A DNA stretch of 56,610 nt, from positions 1 through 56,610 of the forward strand of contig NZ_CADDTS010000028.1 of the NCBI RefSeq assembly GCF_902753875.1, written 5' to 3'. This stretch comes from Acinetobacter bouvetii. GTDB taxonomy: Bacteria > Pseudomonadota > Gammaproteobacteria > Pseudomonadales > Moraxellaceae. The translations under genes were made by a program, and so were the position numbers. Positions 54,593 to 56,610 of this stretch are shown piece after piece. Position 1 is the stretch's first letter; every line of letters starts with the position of its first letter. The notes beneath the pieces were generated by a model. The model did not search any database. It saw only the letters and a program-made list of their open reading frames with translations, and was not told where the DNA came from.

Positions 54593-55820
54593 AACGTAAA
54601 GCCTCTGCAGGTTGGGTTTTGGCAGCACGGAAAGCTGGATAGATGGTCGCCAGAAAACTTAATAATAAAGATAAGCCAACAATTACCACTACATCTTGCC
54701 AACGCAAATAAGAAGGCAAGTAATTGATAAAGTAGGCATCAAACAGGTTCAGACCAAATGTGGTATTCACCCAGCCAATTACATTACTGATACTAGAAGC
54801 AAAGATAATACCGAGAATTGCACCAGATACAGTACCAATCACCCCGATAATACTGCCTTGTACCATAAAGATCCGGGTAATGGTGGCAGGTGAAGCACCC
54901 AAGGTACGTAAAATAGCAATGTCAGATTTCTTGTCAGTAACCACCATCACCAGTGATGACACAATATTAAATGCAGCCACCAGTACGATCAGGAACAGTA
55001 ACAAGCTCACCATGGCTTTTTCCATCTGAATCGCACTAAACAGATTACCGTGAGTAAAAGTCCAGTTTGAAGCATAGAAGTTGTTTGGCAAGTCTTTGAC
55101 AATATCATCGGCCACTTCAGGAGCCCGGAAAATATCGTCCAGTTTTAAACGAACTCCTTGGGCACCATCCGGTAAGCGCAATAAAGTCGAGGCATCATTC
55201 AGGGCGATATAACCCATCATAGAATCCACTTCAGCCCCAATACTGAAAATACCGACAATTTTAAAACGCTTAAAGCGAGGCACTACACCTGCTGGAGATG
55301 GAGTAGCTTCAGGCAGAACCAAGGTAATATTATCGTTCAATCCTAAGCCAAGTGAGTCGGTCATTTGCTTACCTAGCACAATGCCAAATTCACCTTTTTT
55401 CAGGCTATCAATACTGCCTGCAATCATATGGTCTTGAATAATAGATACTTTCTTTTCATATTCAGGTTCAATACCTGTGACCATGATGCCAGCCACTTGC
55501 CCCTGTGCCGTCAGCATGCCCTGTAACTGTGTAAAAGGAGCTACACCCTTGACATGCTCATGCTGTTCAACTTTTTTTGCAAGTTCCGGCCAATTTGTTA
55601 AAATTTGTGTTGAAGAAACAGTAGCTTGAGGTATCATTCCCAGTACACGGTTTTTCAGTTCTCGGTCAAAGCCATTCATCACAGATAAGACTGTGATCAG
55701 TACAGCTACACCTAAGGTGAGACCGATCATTGAAACCAAAGCAATAAAAGAAATAAAGTGGTTGCTACGCCGCGCGCGAGTGTATCTCAACCCTATGTAC
55801 AGCGAGATTGGTTTAAACAT
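54585..55820 (-). CDS. Lipoprotein-releasing system permease (LolC/LolE family, LolF-like)
   Basis: A 411-aa permease with the family N-terminus MFKPISLYIGLRYTRARRSNHF, one helix at about 25-48, a large periplasmic domain, then three helices in the last 150 residues (FNIVSSLVMVVTDKKSDIAILRTLGAS is the coupling region). In Acinetobacter and relatives a single LolC/E-type permease, called LolF, works with LolD instead of the LolCDE trio. Only one permease gene is present here, next to lolD, in line with that. Its start codon is only 23 bases from the divergent PilZ-like gene. Confidence 0.92.
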   Translation of the reverse strand: MFKPISLYIGLRYTRARRSNHFISFIALVSMIGLTLGVAVLITVLSVMNGFDRELKNRVLGMIPQATVSSTQILTNWPELAKKVEQHEHVKGVAPFTQLQGMLTAQGQVAGIMVTGIEPEYEKKVSIIQDHMIAGSIDSLKKGEFGIVLGKQMTDSLGLGLNDNITLVLPEATPSPAGVVPRFKRFKIVGIFSIGAEVDSMMGYIALNDASTLLRLPDGAQGVRLKLDDIFRAPEVADDIVKDLPNNFYASNWTFTHGNLFSAIQMEKAMVSLLLFLIVLVAAFNIVSSLVMVVTDKKSDIAILRTLGASPATITRIFMVQGSIIGVIGTVSGAILGIIFASSISNVIGWVNTTFGLNLFDAYFINYLPSYLRWQDVVVIVGLSLLLSFLATIYPAFRAAKTQPAEALRYE

Positions 55821-55843
55821 ACCATTTAGTCCGAGGAATAATT

Positions 55844-56413
55844 ATGGAAAATTTACAGCATCAAAGCGGCAACATGGAACGCCGCGTTATGTCACGTATC
55901 GATGCTGCCTTGCGAATCAATTATCAGATTATTTCTGATGATGTCGCATTGAATGACCCTTATGATCCTAACTTCGTGCTGCCCCGCTATTTTCTACTAC
56001 TTGCAGAATTAGATCAATTTGATCATGCATTAAACTACGAATTAGAACAATTATCTGAAAAAGATCAACAAATTGCTCGAATCTTATCCTTATTCAACCA
56101 AAAGTTAAACCTGATCACCGGTTCTTTGTACGATGCAATTGTACAATCCATGTTACCAATTCCAGAGCATGTCAACTTTTCAGAAACCGGTTTCAGTTTC
56201 TTTAGCGATCGCCCAATTCAGGAAGGTACTTATGTACATGTAACCTTAAGCCATCCTGAAAATTTCTTTCATATTGCAGCGACTGCACAGGTGGTCTATA
56301 GCCGCGTCGAAGAAAATGGGAAATTCCGCACTGGAGCCTACTTTATTACCTTACATCCTCAAGACCGAGTTAAGTTGGCCGAATGTATAACTGTCAGCAA
56401 AAATAAAGATTAA
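55844..56413 (+). CDS. PilZ-like domain protein
   Basis: A 189-aa cytosolic protein with a GAGG ribosome binding site. The N-terminal part has basic residues (MERRVMSRIDAALRINYQI); a helical middle (residues 50-100, NYELEQLSEKDQQIARIL) is followed by a PilZ-type beta-barrel: INFSETGFSF-like strand (HVNFSETGFSFFSDRP), EGTYVHVTLSHP and YFITLHPQDR. Canonical PilZ c-di-GMP motifs (RxxxR and D/NxSxxG) are only partly met (SETG in place of S-x-x-G), so nucleotide binding is uncertain. It is divergent from the Lol permease gene; an insertion sequence begins just after its stop. Confidence 0.75.
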   Translation: MENLQHQSGNMERRVMSRIDAALRINYQIISDDVALNDPYDPNFVLPRYFLLLAELDQFDHALNYELEQLSEKDQQIARILSLFNQKLNLITGSLYDAIVQSMLPIPEHVNFSETGFSFFSDRPIQEGTYVHVTLSHPENFFHIAATAQVVYSRVEENGKFRTGAYFITLHPQDRVKLAECITVSKNKD

Positions 56414-56420
56414 CTATTTA

Positions 56421-56610
56421 ACCCGAATCGCGGATAAGAAAATGACTTGAAAAATAAGAGGACTAGAGCCATCAGTTGAGTTACCACACAAAACCTAAAG
56501 CCCTAGTCCTGATGTTCAATAGTACCGAATTATTCTGCGTAATTGATGATTTCTTTCTGAAATTTGAAGCAACTTATTGGAAATTTCTCAAACAAAGCCG
56601 TCATTCGTTA
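56421..56610 (+). mobile_element. Left end of an IS982-family insertion sequence (truncated by window edge)
   Basis: The element appears to begin at or near ACCCGAATCG (56421), which has the ACCC start typical of IS982 terminal repeats, 7 bases after the PilZ-like stop codon. The transposase starts at 56512. The right end and target duplication lie outside the window, so the family call rests on the transposase N-terminus. Confidence 0.6.
56512..56610 (+). CDS. IS982-family transposase, N-terminal fragment
   Basis: The first 33 codons are in the window: MFNSTELFCVIDDFFLKFEA and onward. The TELFC-x-IDDF pattern is the typical IS982 transposase N-terminus. The rest, including the DDE catalytic residues, lies beyond the edge. 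Upstream, an inverted pair AGGACTAG / CTAGTCCT (56459-56511) precedes the start. Confidence 0.65.
   Translation, partial: MFNSTELFCVIDDFFLKFEATYWKFLKQSRHSL

Overview
The window looks like chromosomal DNA of an Acinetobacter species (Moraxellaceae). Core genes are AT-rich and carry genus-typical content: a long membrane-anchored FadE, a KGW-type small membrane protein beside purL, tandem CSLREA/GlyGly-CTERM 'rhombotarget' proteins, an intact ybgC-tolQRAB-pal cluster, hda next to an AI-2E-type permease and purMN, and a LolD plus single LolC/E-type permease pair. The species cannot be fixed from the window. No rRNA, tRNA or CRISPR array was seen.

Layout. (1) 1-9,230 is an accessory array of orphan Rhs C-terminal toxin/immunity modules. 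Order: 3' remnant of an immunity gene; Rhs-CT1 + imm1; Rhs-CT2 + imm2; a 66-codon toxin remnant + imm3; and a broken fourth Rhs-CT. All modules share a 623-bp Rhs core block and a 345-bp immunity 3' block, while toxin tips and immunity N-terminal halves differ. The toxins carry an H-x3-D-x3-H motif like zinc-dependent phospholipase C, and the immunity proteins are lipoproteins, so an envelope target is inferred. (2) 9,429-15,749 (minus) is a two-partner secretion pair: a TpsA exoprotein with ESPR, TPS, GLUG, YDG, coiled-coil and terminal SLH-like segments, and its TpsB transporter. (3) 16,006-30,626 holds a NIF3-like protein, FadE, an unknown 210-aa protein, the KGW small protein, PurL, dGTPase, RuvA, RuvB, a conserved membrane-anchored protein and a periplasmic M20 hydrolase. 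(4) 30,870-35,828 is the Tol-Pal envelope system. (5) 35,885-39,568 holds a small acidic protein, Fbp, a SpoU-family methyltransferase, and a sigma factor / putative anti-sigma / DUF3106 operon. (6) 39,631-43,861 (minus) is the rhombotarget pair. (7) 43,981-47,762 has Hda and a permease facing away from purM-purN. (8) 47,789-56,413 has a shikimate-kinase-like protein, an alpha/beta hydrolase, an S49 peptidase, an LpxL/HtrB-family acyltransferase, ComEC, LolD with its permease, and a PilZ-like protein. (9) The right edge enters an IS982-family element.

Themes. Envelope biology dominates: Tol-Pal, lipoprotein export, lipid A acylation, rhombosortase substrates, two-partner secretion and lipoprotein immunity proteins. 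A second theme is purine synthesis (purL, purM, purN).

The most interesting unexplained signals are the toxin/immunity array with its mosaic immunity genes, a dispersed intergenic element whose hairpin loops display CsrA-like ANGGA motifs, a hairpin that may mask the ribosome binding site of the sigma factor gene, and the unusual TpsA domain order.
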